Shown here one piece after another: positions 35,401-47,028 of a DNA stretch of 64,000 bases. Source of the stretch: Trileptium ribeirensis (lineage: Eukaryota; Nematoda; Enoplea; Enoplida; Thoracostomopsidae). The notes under the pieces were generated by a model, which did not search any database, was not told the DNA's origin, and saw only the letters and a list, made by a program, of their open reading frames with translations. The first letter of the stretch is position 1. The number at the start of each line of letters is the position of its first letter. The position numbers and the translations under genes are program-made. The stretch lies in assembly GCA_030248225.1 (NCBI GenBank), contig JASANE010018464.1, positions 16,603 to 80,602 on the forward strand. The letters run 5' to 3'.

Positions 35401-38400
35401 CACTTAGAAAATTTTCGAAAAATTAGCTACTTTATAATAAGTTACTAATTAGCTAATTAATTAACTAATGAGCATGTTTTAACTTCCTCGAACAGTAATA
35501 AACACCAGATTCGTAATTCGCACGGCGAGATTTAGTAGGTGCACCAAAATAATAGCTTTACACTAATTATTCATTGAAAAATAAGCAATTTTTGTTTGAA
35601 AACGCTAAAAATAGGCTAAAACGCTCAACTAATTATAGGGTGTCGACGCATTTCCGGTCATGAATTTCCAGATTTTCCAGGATTTTTTGAACGAATTTCC
35701 AGGATTTTTAAATGCAACAATATTGGTGAAGGGATGAATTTTTAAGCTCTGTAATGACTCTTTTTGCATTTCGAGTACTTGTTTTTGGATTTCATTGGTC
35801 GCGGAGACCCTGCGTCATACGATTTTCCCATAAGAAAAAATTACATAAGAAAGTATTACACATATTTTGAACAAGCGTAGAAACTTGAATAAGCTATGTA
35901 CGCATTAAAACTCACTCACTAGTCATAATTGCTTCTTCGTCTAAAGCACAAATAAAATTCCGAATATATAGTTATACTCTGGAACCCCAGCAGAGTTAAT
36001 CTGTAATAACTGAATCAAATGAAATCTGAAAACGTCACTACAAACAAAGAAACAATGTTGTGGTTCAAGAGCCTATATATTCTGAAAATAATTATTAATT
36101 AATGATTCAGGGGCGATGGCAAATAATATATAAAAGTATGGCTCTTGGCCCTGATGTGGGAAAGTCTGAAAGAAAAAACAAAAGTTTAACAATGTTTAAA
36201 AAATACAAATTTTGTTGAAAAATGTTTATGAATTTCCAGGATTTTTCTGGCGATTTTCCTGGAATTGCCTCTTTTTACACTACGGCCCTTTCAATTTCCA
36301 GGATTTTCCAGGATGCAGAGCCAATTTCCAGGATTATCCGGGATTTTCCAGGAAGCGGACACCTGGTAATTAGTTACTAATTAGCTAAAGCAAATTTTAC
36401 AAAAATTATATGTCTTGCACCTGTCGGATATTAGGCCTCTTAAACAAAAAAATTAAATCGGCCCAGTCAGTAGTTATTGAGGACTTCAACGCACAGACGA
36501 ACAGACAGACAGTTTCTGTTTTCCATCTCTGACGAAAACAATAACGCTTCGCTTCACTCCGCTTAATTAATTTAGTTATAAAGTATATACTGCATTTGAA
36601 AGCAAAACTCGCTGCATAGATAAATTTTATGAAAATCCACGAAGTTTTAAAGTTGTGTCAATATATTTAAGATAATAATTTGCGCTGATCAGATCAACAT
36701 AAATCTCATGATTTAGAAGTCTTTTTAAAAATCGTTTAGACTGCTCAGTGTGCGTGTGAAGCGAGAACAAGCCGAAATTTCATAGCCTGGTGATGAGCCG
36801 AAATTTCATAGCCTGGTGATGAGCCGAAATTTCATAGCCTGGTGGTGAGCCGAAATTTAGCCCAGGAGCGATTTTGAAAATAGAAAAGATGTCGGCAAAA
36901 ACACGTAATAAATACTCATTCCTAGGTTGCAAGAGCTCATTTCTACATGAAAAGCATCACATGCGTTTATTTTATAGGAGAGAGTGCAAAGAAAAATGCT
37001 TCAATCGAGCTTGTAAACTGGATGAACGACTGGTCCCTGTTCACAGGTCTCTAAACCCTTCAGTTGCACACTAGATACAATTACAGCATCAGCAATGAAT
37101 TCTTGCAAGTGTAACCTAGATTAAATCAAAGCTGTCGTCTTATTCTTAGATTGCTAATAACGCATTTCGAGCAAAATAACACCAAATGCAACAAATGCCA
37201 AAATAGCACTCCTACATACAAGAAAAAATCACAGCAACCGTTTTAGATTATTCCGAGCGCTATCTGTAAAAAATAGTAGGCTATCGCCGTGGCTTCAGAC
37301 CAGTGCAGTTGAGCCAAGTTCGCCTTCAACCGGTGCTTTAATTGCCGAAAAATAAACATGTTTGATGCATTTGCGCTTGATCACGGAAAATTTATGTTGT
37401 ACGATCGTTTACGCAACTAATATGCATGTATGACTGCAACGCTTTACTGGCCCATAATTTCTATATGTAAATGGGCATAAGTCTAATATCGGGGCCCAAG
37501 AAATGAAAAAAATTTTTTGCTCCGATTTGCCTAAAATTTTGCATACGGGGGTTTTCCAGTATGGGGAATTCATTTTTGACACTTTTAGCGAAAAAAAATT
37601 TTTTGACCAAAAAAATTTTTTTTTTGACCCAAAAAATTTTGAAAAAAATTTTTTTTGAAATTCACCCAAAACCATTTTTTGATGCCAACAGAAAAATCAA
37701 CATATTCAACTTACTTTTTGGATTTGATGCAGTGCAGCTTGGTGAGCGCAACTAAGCAGCATCTCTTAAATTTGTCGAGAGTCTTCTTCATAATACACTT
37801 TGCGAACATAAGCTGGAATTGGCGTCCCTCCTCCTTTTGCTGGCTTGGGACAGTCAGCAAATCTTTGCTTGGCGAGTTTCCGCCCCATACCCCGTCCTAC
37901 CACCCACTGGGCGCTGCGTTGCTGGCTGTCTTAGCTAATTGCAGGGATTCCTCTCTGCAATATGACGCAGCATGTTGAGGAATGCAAAGCACAAATAGCC
38001 CTCCTTTAAAGGACATCATATATGCCGAAGACCCATCGTTCACGCTGCAGTCTGCGCGGTTGTATTTCCGTTTGACCATGACGCTCTCGTCTATTTGGCA
38101 ACAAATACACCAATATAACCAAACACAAATACAACAAAACATTGGCATAAATACAACCGCGGCAGACTGCAGCGTGAACGATGGGTCTTCGGCATATATG
38201 ATGTCTTGTAGGGGGCTATTTGTGCTTTGCATCCTCAACATGCTGCGTCATATTGCAGAGAGGAATCCCTGCAATTAGCTAAGACAGCCAGCAACGCAGC
38301 GCCCAGTGGGTGGAAGGAGGGGATGGGGAAACTCCGCCAAGCAAGATTTGCTTGACTGTCCCAAGCCAGCAAAGGAGGAGGGGACGCCCGAATTCCAGCT

Positions 38401-41400
38401 CTATGTTCGCAAGTGTATTATGAGAAGGACTCTCGAGAAATTTAAGAGATGCTGCTTAGTTGCGCTCACCAAGCTGCACTGCATCAAATCCAAAAGTAAG
38501 TTGAATATGTTGATTTTTCTGTTGGCATCAAAAAATGGTTTTGGGTGAATTTCGAAAAAAATTTTTTTCAAAATTTTTTGGGTCAAAAAAAATTTTTTTT
38601 TGGTCAAAAATTTTTTTTCGCTAAAAGTGTCAAAAATGTTTCCCATATGGAAACCCCCGTATGCAAAATTTTAGGCAAATCGGAGCAAAAAATTTTTTTC
38701 ATTTCTTGGGCCCCGATATTAGACTTATGCCTGTAAATGTATACTCACAAGAATGGATACGCGGTCACACGGATTAGCAACACTGGACTCTGGAACCGGG
38801 GTCTTTGCAAGAATAAGAGGAAATAGGTTAGGCCTAGGCACAGGCTAGGAATAATCTTAGAAAAGACCCAGTGGCGCAATAAAACTGCTAACAATATTAT
38901 CATTCCATTGATTCACAGTTACTTAATGACGCATGTTGCTGTTTAATTATGTTGTTTTTCGTTAAACCACCACCTACAGAAACTTGGCAACAACTGCTGG
39001 CTACAGAATATACATGGGCTGAGAACATTCTACCTGAAAGGTCTCTTGGACTCGCTGAACGAAGGCGATGTCAACTAAAGAAACGCCAAAACTCCGTGGG
39101 TCCATTTAGCTTAACAACGTTCACTAACTATAATTGAAGATGTTTGTTCACATTTGTTCGGGAAAACGGCGTGCGATCTCAGTTGGAAAGCTGTTATCCG
39201 ATGGATTGTACATCGTTTCCTGATTTTTTGTAAAACCTTAGTAGGCACTTTGAAGCGACGTTTACTATGTAAGAGTAGTTATTTGAACCATACATTGTAA
39301 AAACGTATTATATCATATTATATAACTACTCACTCGCACAGCGAGAGGAAACGCAGCGAGTGAGACTATTCTGCCAGTATTGACGATTTCCAAATTCAGG
39401 TACCTAAGCCTACTTAAAGTCGCATGATAGCAATTATTCACCCCCAATATATAGTTAAGTGATGACTCTCTGGTCATTTTAGTCATATATATATATCAAT
39501 CTACAGAAGAAGTCTTCATTTCTTCTTCTAATGACCAAAAAGAAAAGAACTTTAGAAATTTATAGATCAAAACTTTTTAAAAATTCTAAATTTGAACTGA
39601 TTTTACGTAGTATTGCCCCTAAGACTTGACTTTATGTGATGCATACCACGCAAATACAATTGCTTTTGTCGTATTTAGCAATCTTGAAAACCTATAAGGA
39701 CGTTCGATTGACCTACATATATCTATATTGTGAAAGTGGCGAAATTTGACTATATTTGGAGCCAAAATTCACCAAATGTAGTTCCGGTGCCGTCCCGCAG
39801 GGTTAATAACACAGCCAATGTGGCGTTAAAACAATGAAACCAACTTGCTTAACGGGTGATATAACCTTATAATCTCATGTTTCACGCCCAACAAAGAAAA
39901 ATTATGAAATCTTCACTGTTTTGGGTATTTTTTAAACTTTCATAGCTCGAAAACGACAGCTCTTACAAAAAATGCATGTTTTAAAGCATTCTGTAATGGT
40001 CTGCGTTTTTCGCTGCGACGCCTCTATCTCAAGATATAGGTCGGAAAGATAAATATCCTATTGACCAAATTTTAAATAAGTTACCCTTGACCCTTTGGGA
40101 CTCATTTTGAACCAGAAAACGTTGTCGGCAGGTTTAGGGTGTAAAAACAGTCACAAATAGACTGTATTTGTGATCAAATATAAAAAATTTGTGAAATCCC
40201 ATCCATCCGCTGATGAGTTACGTATGATCTTCAGGACAAAAAACAAATTTTTACTATTTCAGCTGCAAACAAAGCTATTTGAGGAAACCCGGCTCGCTTC
40301 TACTGATTTAACTTTTTTATAACGTGGCTCTTTCAATTTCTTTTAACTTAAAGATCATTCATGGTACTTTTTTCACTTGTATGCAACAATGTACAGCTTC
40401 CATAATCCTATTAACATTTAAAAAACACCAGCTATCTGTATTGTTGCTGTTGTCTAGTGTATACAATACACTAACGTATTTTTATGCTCCGAACTTTCTG
40501 AATACAATAGGCAGTTTGCGTCATAGAAATAGCAAACAAATTCAACAAAAAATGGGTTAAAATATCGTAAAATCAACAAATCATTGATGCTGTACCGAAT
40601 ATATGGAAACCCTAATTAACAAGATGTTAAACATAAAACGAACCAATTTGGATAAATTTAAGTCTCAAAACATTCCGTTTTCTCAATCAAAAATAAAAAA
40701 GTGACACGAAAACATCATTTAAATATACGTTTTCATGCGGCGACAACAGTTCAAAACTAAAACAAAACACAACTTACCATCAAGATTTCGTTAACAACAA
40801 CGCCGATCGGCTTTTGGGATTCGGTATCGAATGCGACAAAGCTATGGCCATCGTCGGCTGCGTTGCGCAATCGTTCTTCGAAATACGATCGTGCTTCGGC
40901 CTCGTCAACGCCAACTGCTCGGACCAATGGCTCCACATCGAGATACGGGCCGAGAAACAGATCGAGCGCTGCCTTGATGTGGTTCGGTGTGAGGCGTGTC
41001 ACGTGAACTCGTCGCGGTTCGCCGACGGCACGCGCTTCTTGTTCACTGCGATAAAAATCAGCCAACGGTTCTTTGAGCGGCTGCCTAAAGCGATCCAACA
41101 GAACAAACATTAATTACATATATAAGCTTGAGTGCACGATGGCTTTTTGATAACAGTATATATGTTGATTATCACCACAGAAAAGTTTTGGGCAGGACGC
41201 ATTGCATTTCGTGCGTACCCCTCTTAGGCTTAGTTTTATGTTTAATATACGCAGACAACGACATAGCATACATTTCAATCACGCCCTTAAATTGCTACAT
41301 TGGACTTCACGATTACATACGCTCTGACTACCTAGCCGTTTCAAATTTATCTCTTGTTATTTTGTATATTTTGCCACAAAGATTCTAATTTTGCTGGTGC

Positions 41401-44022
41401 GTTCCATTTGTGGTAATTTTTGCCAATATACAACACCGTCCGGGTTTGCCCAAACATAAAAAACTACGATATAACAAGCTACTGATTTGAAATCTGATAG
41501 ATGAATTTGAATGATCTGGTTCAAACATGCAAACACTGAAATATATCCCCTCAAGGTACGAGACGCTGGATACTCATCACATAAATATAGAGGTGTATGT
41601 ACCTGTATACCATGCTTCCTTAACCGCATTCGGTTTAGATATGAAATTGTTGCAAATTATATCACGCACTAAAAGAAGTATATAACGATAGATTGCGCAA
41701 CCAAAGCTAAAAACTTTAATACATTCACTCACACTGATTTTTCTTCTAATGAAAAGTGAAAACCATTAGTTATACCTACTCGATCGGTAAAATCAGTTAG
41801 TTAGATGACCTTACGTAGCACGTCTTTAATATTAAATGAAAAAATATATATGGTTACATGTAGATGTTAACACAAGACAAAACTAAATGTAATTTCGTAT
41901 TAATATGACTACTCTTTGCCTAGGGCCACTATAGATATTTCAACTGCAAGGTCTGTTATACTGGTGGACCCCCATCAAGATTTTACGTCATACAATGTCC
42001 AACAGTAGATTCCAACACTAAAGTTTAGATTTGATATTTTTTTCTCAAGCAGTAAATACTAATTTAAACATCTCCTATTTCCATAAATGCTTCTAACCTT
42101 AGCTAAAGCGGATATCTGTTTAAAAATGTACATGTTGATGTTTTTTCACTTTCCCCCAAATAAGTTATTTGATTTAGTGGAAAACAAAATAGCAAAGAGG
42201 TAACTACATTGAATTAGAAGACAGAAACACAAAATTTAAGACGAACGAAGGATCTGATATTCAGTAATATTTCGCTCGCTCATCCAAAGATTTAAAAGTG
42301 TGTGTCACGTCTGGTGTGCCCTCCAAGAATTTGACAGATTTAAGCCACCCGTATGGTAATGGAGACCCTATACATTAATATATATATTCTACGACAGTAC
42401 ATGCAATAATCAGTAATTTAGTCAACACAATATGTATTGATTGGTTTACATAGCCAAACTAAAACGACGGAACTTTTTGATATTTCCATTCGCAATTGGA
42501 AAGGTTTGTTAACCAGCAAATGTTTGTTTTAAAGCTGATCGCAACCACTGATGTTCTCCCGAAGAGAAACAAGCAACCGGACAGAGATGAACTATATACA
42601 TTGAAAGTGGGGCAAGCTTGGTATCATATGTACTTTCAGCCATAAGTGAGCATATGAAGCTTTGTTCAGGCAGGATATATAGACAGTTCCTTTTGGTTAT
42701 GGGGTGCTACACATGACAACAATCTTGCAGGTGACGCATATAAATGCTATAGAAAATTTTTTTACCAAATTCACTGTCGCAAATTAGTCGCCACGCAGTC
42801 TATGTGATAAAGTCGGCTACACATGCATACGGACAGTCAACTTTTGTATATATGTGTAAAAGAGATGCTCAACTTGCCAAGGCGCTAGTCAACTACTGCC
42901 TGGCTAATGCAGAACAAAACGCGGTGCTCTGGGGGGCCACGTCCTCCCCGGAGCTTTGCCATTTTGATTCCAGTCACTCAATTGGTAAAAAATTCTAAAT
43001 AACAATGTCAAAACGTGAAAATTATCCAAACTTAAATATTTGTACCGTGAATTTTTGATATATAACTCTAAAAATTTCGCGCAAAACGTTTACCATAAAC
43101 TTCGTAGAAAAATTCTGCATACGCCGCTATGCCTGGCTTCTACAAGAATGTATATATAATGACTTCCTATGCCACTCTTTTAGGATGTGTGATCTAATTA
43201 AACACAGTTTTTAAAGGACCATGAGAATTAGACCCAAAATACACGAAAACAGCAATATATGAGTAACAGTCCGCGCTATACTGGTGTTGTGCTATGTTGT
43301 TTTGTAAAACAATTTATCATCTATGTGGCTGCACATGGTGCGTTGCTACTGTGATTTACGTTTCAGGGCTTGTCAAACGGTTTTTGCGGGCTCATGAGAC
43401 CTTAAACACACGAAAACGGCAACATTTCTGTAGTAGTACTTGCTATATGGGTGTTATTGGTCGCATTTTGCAATTTATCCTATGTATTGCTGCAAATGGC
43501 GTGCTGCCATTGTTATGTGCGCTGCAACGTTAATTCAAAGCAGGATCTAAATGGACCATGAGCCCCAAAACACACGAAAACGGCAATATTTCTGTACACG
43601 CTCTATCTACATCGGTATTGTTGATCTCATTTTGTAGATCAACTAAATCTCTACGTATATACACATTGTGAGTCCCTTAATAAGCAATGAATGGCTATAT
43701 ATCCTCAACTATTCTCGTAACATGGCTGATATTGGCCTCATTTTGTCAGTTGATGCTCAACATAGCTGTGTACCTCTCTCTATATTACATATTCAACACT
43801 ACAATTCACCACCTTAGCGACAAGACAAGCTATTGGTTTTGCAGATAAGCTAATAGAAAAACATTTTGCATTAGACAAAATATTTGGTCTACTAAAGAGA
43901 GTTACTTACGCCATTGCATGTTGCGAACGAACATATCCGCCAGAGATTGATGCAACGAGTGTTTTTGTAGTTTCTTGGGCAGCCACGACCGGCCGAATGA
44001 GTGCCCGAGATGCGTTAATCAT
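32321..44022 (-). CDS. GNAT-family N-acetyltransferase, arylalkylamine-NAT-like (5 exons, 279 aa, complete)
   Basis: Join on the minus strand: 44022-43910, 41084-40778, 34872-34713, 33298-33166, 32447-32321; 840 nt, 279 residues plus TAA. All four junction phases match and all introns are GT-AG. The ATG follows an in-frame TAG 15 nt upstream. Residues 1-45 are an Arg-containing, nearly acid-free extension (MINASRALIRPVVAAQ), resembling a mitochondrial presequence. The GNAT fold starts near VHVTRLTP (64). The beta4 strand and acetyl-CoA loop read MQNVLVKQAYQNHGIGRSLL with the Q191-x-x-G194-x-G196 pyrophosphate-binding motif. The C-terminus (HSSPSVVFMARNLV) resembles the PPH-S-x-LMAKKL end of insect arylalkylamine acetyltransferases. 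Substrate is unknown; aromatic amines or polyamines are possible by family. Introns are 2825, 5905, 1414 and 718 bp. Confidence 0.9.
33166..33298 (-). CDS. Acetyltransferase exon 4 (GIGRSLL helix)
   Basis: 133 nt; acceptor GATTCGTTCGCAG, donor AG|GTACAA. It completes the split Gly codon and continues IGRSLLKMSVEEAKHQNCDY, the alpha3 helix that packs on acetyl-CoA, then TGIATSPLVQTLLHEYLYF, equivalent to the beta5-alpha4 part of the fold. The donor is weaker than those of the other exons but is the only one that preserves the frame to exon 5. Confidence 0.92.
34713..34872 (-). CDS. Acetyltransferase exon 3 (beta4 and half of the acetyl-CoA loop)
   Basis: 160 nt; acceptor CGATTCAAG, donor G|GTTAGT. 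It encodes residues 141-193 and the first base of Gly194. KVTEFLRYVEGDPF is followed by MQNVLVKQAYQNH, the strand and first half of the Q-x-x-G-x-G loop. The 5' acceptor was chosen among several AGs because only this one continues the frame of exon 2. Confidence 0.9.
35090..36565. repeat. CTAATTAG/GACAGACAG repeat family, copy 1 (interrupted)
   Basis: The stretch starts with multiple TAATTAGCTAATTAATTA blocks, continues with repeated phrases such as TCATGATCAGCGACATCGAA and TTCGTGATCAGCGACAT, and ends with a GACGAACAGACAGACAG run followed by CGCTTCGCTTCACTCCGCTT. The same beginning and ending recur in copy 2 at 53893-54290. It lies in intron 2 of the acetyltransferase gene. Confidence 0.6.
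35637..36366. mobile_element. hAT-like non-autonomous element rich in TTTCCAGGATTTT, nested in a CTAATTAG repeat
   Basis: The left end TAGGGTGTCGACG and the right end (inward CCAGGTGTCCGCTTCC) share a short inverted GGTGTC terminus. Both subterminal regions are packed with TTTCCAGGATTTT motifs, typical of hAT subterminal binding repeats. It interrupts a repeat whose two halves lie at about 35090-35636 and 36367-36565. The surrounding TAATTA-rich sequence makes the target duplication ambiguous. Confidence 0.5.
36771..36858. repeat. Tandem repeat, 3.4 copies of 26 bp
   Basis: Unit GCCGAAATTTCATAGCCTGG plus TGATGA, starting at 36771, 36797, 36823 and 36849. The third copy has GGTGGTGA. It is intronic (acetyltransferase intron 2). 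Confidence 0.95.
37474..38731. mobile_element. Foldback DNA element: ~590-bp inverted arms, 8-bp target duplication
   Basis: The left arm (37474-38067) and right arm (38149-38731) are inverted copies of each other with few differences, around a loop of about 81 bp. The element starts GGCATAAG and ends CTTATGCC, and is flanked on both sides by TGTAAATG (37466-37473 and 38732-38739), a perfect 8-bp target duplication. No transposase is encoded. The arms include long A/T-run blocks and a stretch resembling coding sequence (LEKFKRCCLVALTKLHCIKS, followed by AAAAGTAAGT), which might be captured exon sequence. A transcript across it would form a near-continuous 590-bp hairpin. It sits in intron 2 of the acetyltransferase. 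The superfamily is not certain; hAT, Merlin and P all make 8-bp duplications. Confidence 0.93.
38740..40770. other. Acetyltransferase intron 2, left of exon 2: no feature
   Basis: AT-rich sequence between the foldback element and exon 2. Short TATATA tracts near 39490 are the only simple repeats. No exon-like block was seen. Confidence 0.5.
40778..41084 (-). CDS. Acetyltransferase exon 2 (start of GNAT domain)
   Basis: 307 nt; acceptor GATCGCTTTAG, donor ATG|GTAAGT. It encodes residues 39-140. It contains VHVTRLTPNHIKAALDLF, the beta1-alpha1 start of the GNAT fold, and PIGVVVNEILM, a beta3-like strand seen in arylalkylamine NATs as IGV-x-x-N. GC content is clearly higher than in the flanking introns. 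Its open frame extends past both splice sites (ATG at 41110 to about 40757), which could mislead a single-exon prediction. Confidence 0.93.
43215..43790. repeat. Diverged tandem array, unit about 165-175 bp
   Basis: GGACCATGAG or CTCATGAG followed by AACACACGAAAACGGCAA-ATTTCTG occurs near 43216, 43391 and 43553. Each is followed by TACTGG/ATGGGTGTT/TCGGTATT-GTGTTG-like sequence and CATTTTG-A. A fourth, weaker copy has GGCTGATATTGGCCTCATTTTG near 43725. It lies in intron 1 of the acetyltransferase. Confidence 0.6.
43910..44022 (-). CDS. Acetyltransferase exon 1 (start codon, targeting-like extension)
   Basis: 113 nt of coding sequence from ATG (44022-44020) to donor GC|GTAAGT at 43909. It encodes 37 residues plus two bases. 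R6, R10, K20 and R32 are spread along a helix-prone stretch containing a single Glu, compatible with mitochondrial import but not proof. A CRE/ATF-like TGACGTAA lies at 44062-44069, about 40 bp upstream of the ATG. Confidence 0.85.
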
Positions 44023-44061
44023 GATCACGAATAACTAAGACGTTATAGAGTTGAGGAGATT

Positions 44062-44069
44062 TGACGTAA
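44062..44069 (-). promoter_or_regulatory. CRE/ATF-like site upstream of the acetyltransferase ATG
   Basis: TGACGTAA lies about 40 bp 5' of the start codon. It is a one-mismatch match to the palindromic cAMP response element. By position it could sit in the 5' UTR or the promoter. A single 8-mer is weak evidence. Confidence 0.2.
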
Positions 44070-44099
44070 TAGCAAAAAATAATTATTAATAATATAGAA

Positions 44100-47000
44100 A
44101 ATAAATTTATAATCTTCGCACAAACTATTATGAATATAAACGAGATTTCTTGCTGCAACTTATATAATAGCCACAGCAAGATATTATGACTAATATTTAT
44201 TAATTATTGAACCAGCTGCTTGACGCAGTCAATAACAAAGCCTAAAGAAATTCAATATAACACTAAATTGTGCCATAAGAAAAAAAGATTTAACAGTAAC
44301 AAAATGGTAGTTGGTAAATACATCATATAAATTTTGTCAACTACAAACAAAGGACAAAACCATAAACAAATCCAGGTTTCATAAGTCTAAAATGAAACTG
44401 TGCAATGAATCAAATGATACCATAGTACATAAAAAATTAAACCGTGTTGTACCAGGCTTGCTTATTTGCGACAAATACTGGATAAAAATAGTATTGGCTG
44501 ACTACATTCTAAAACAAATATATAAATACTCGCGGTTACATCACTGCGGCTGCTTCGTCAGAGTACAGACATGCCACACATACGCAAAATAGGAGGAAGA
44601 TTAAAAATAAGTACCTAAATATTCGAAAAAGACTTTCAGTTACAAAGCGCCGCTACCCCTGAATAAAAAAATTTAACAATACAGCCGCACGCCTCCGTCA
44701 CAAAACGCCAATGAAACCAAGTGCTTAGACATGATTTCTAAACCTGGCCGCTTAATGTATCAAAGTGCATATAACCCTTCTGAGCACGCAGTCGTTAATA
44801 ATTTCCGCCGAATTTGGTGATAATCAGATGACCCCAGATCAGTTACGAAATGAAAATAAAGCTGTAGAATGTATATCGCGAGGATGTGGTCACCTTCCTT
44901 AGGTGTATACAAACAGACAGAATGGGCCAAGACCGGTGCTGAAAATAGATGAAGTCCTGGATGCTGCAATCTTGCTGTGCAACAATTTAAACACTTTTAT
45001 CATTGTATTCTATTCTCAACGTGCATCAGATATGATGTGTTTCAAAAAGTGTAGTTGTTCATCAATCTTGTAGTGCAGCAACACATTTGATATACACGAG
45101 TCTTGTTGTGGACCAGCAGTTGTGATGCACTTGACTAGTTAGACACAACTTCGACGTTTAGTAAAATGGTAAACAATTGTCAAATGATAGCAAGAGTGTA
45201 TGCCGAAATTTTGGGTCAAACTAACAGATAGACATATCCAGAAGCGTAGTAGGCAACGTCATTCTCAATATGTTAGCTATAAAACTTATATACATACATG
45301 TAAATATAAATAAGCCTTAGGTCATATAAATATTGAGATAAGGCCATACGGTTTCACAAAATCGAATCAAGCATGTTCAAAAAATTGCAACCAGTTTTGT
45401 AATTTTATCGAACGGATGTAACTTATTTTGACTTCATGTTGATGTCCGGAGTAGCATCCTATCAATAAATAAAACTAAACTCGTTTTGCTAACACGCAAC
45501 GATAACAGAGCTGAATGAATCCGAATTTTTGTTATTCTTGTTTGTCACGTTGTCTCAACTCCAAATTATCCGTTGCTTGCTTTAACTGAAGGTAATGCGT
45601 AAACTAGGCTCGAAAATCCGTCTGCTGCCTATGGGACTGTCTCGGAAGCTGCAACACGCAGTGGGATAAGAATGAATGTCTTGTTTGACGTTTAGAAATT
45701 GACAATTTTTGTAAGCGTGCATCAAGGTTCAAGGCGTCTATATTGGTAATACTTATTATATACGTATAATGGATTCCAATAAAGATTTGTTCAGCTTCAT
45801 CTGGAATTATTTACAGCTTTTGAATAGCTTGGTTGAAAATTCCCATGATAACTTAAATTTGTCCATGAGTTAAAAATTGGCCGCCAATTACATGATTTAA
45901 GGTCTTATCACTACCTAAAAAATTATACTATGTATTTGTTTCAGTTCATCAGCTTCAAACATATAAAACATTCCGTCTGAATTGTCAAGTACTTCAGCTA
46001 TAGATGTACCTTTAAAAAATCAACCAAAAAGCGAAGGTAGAATAATTGTGTGACACTGCCACGAAGACAATAAATATACGCGGCCATTTGCCGAGTTTCT
46101 ATTTTGAAAAACAAGAGATTGCCGTCGCAATAAAATTGCATATGAATATTTGCTGAGAAGACCAATAATGAAATTTCCTACATAAATTTATGGAGTGACA
46201 CCAACCAGATTTGGGTTCCTGAGAGATCCACCTGAGCAATACAATTAGTACACAAAACCTTAGGTTTGGGACCCAAATTTGAAAACGTCTCAACGCTAAT
46301 AAACACATCGTTTCGCGGAGTTTGTGTCGACCGCCTTAGCACCACCACCCTGGTTAATTATATACAACCATACTGCAGAGCGGGCGTTACGGTCCCAATA
46401 CCTAGAAACTATGGGTCACTCACATGTCACGGGGTTGTCATAAAATACAAATTTTTCCTTGGTGCATAGGGCATAATATCATCAACGATAATAAAGCAAC
46501 AACAACTTTATTAAGAAACTACACTGCAGCCGAGAAAACGAGGGTTGCTCTGGCTTTAAGGGCGTCATAGCGTGCCCGAAAGTTAGGCAATGGCTTACCA
46601 ATCTTCGGTTATAACGTGAAAAAAATATCGAATGCATTAGAACTTATATAAAAGTAAAACTGTTTATGTTAGTCATAATAAAGTTAAAACAGAAAGGGAG
46701 CAAATCTCCACTTATATATGAGTTATAGGTTTCTATCGTATGTAAGGAAACTATCGAAATTTATGTTTTAAGTTCTTTTATAAATGTTTTGGAATTAGAA
46801 GCGTTTGCACGAACATACGCAGGAAGTTAGTTTCAGATGTTTATAATGTGTTCGGTAAATCTATGGTCTAAAAGTGTAGTGTTAGCTTTCTTTTTGAGTA
46901 ATTTTGTCTCATGGCCTTTCGTAATACTAGTAGTAATACAGATGTGCTATCTTCTTGATACACATATTTGAACGTTTTAACCAAGGCCATTTATAAAACT
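44100..47000. other. Upstream flank of the acetyltransferase, no gene seen
   Basis: AT-rich, with open frames under 95 codons on both strands that resemble nothing known. It would contain the acetyltransferase promoter near its left edge, but no TATA box or initiator combination stands out. Confidence 0.45.
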
Positions 47001-47028
47001 GTTTTTTACGAGCTACTCAAGAGCTAAG

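Noticed and set aside
37409..38736. Paired Lys/Phe-rich frames at both ends of the inverted repeat
   Set aside because: They translate the A/T runs of the foldback arms and are mirror images of each other.
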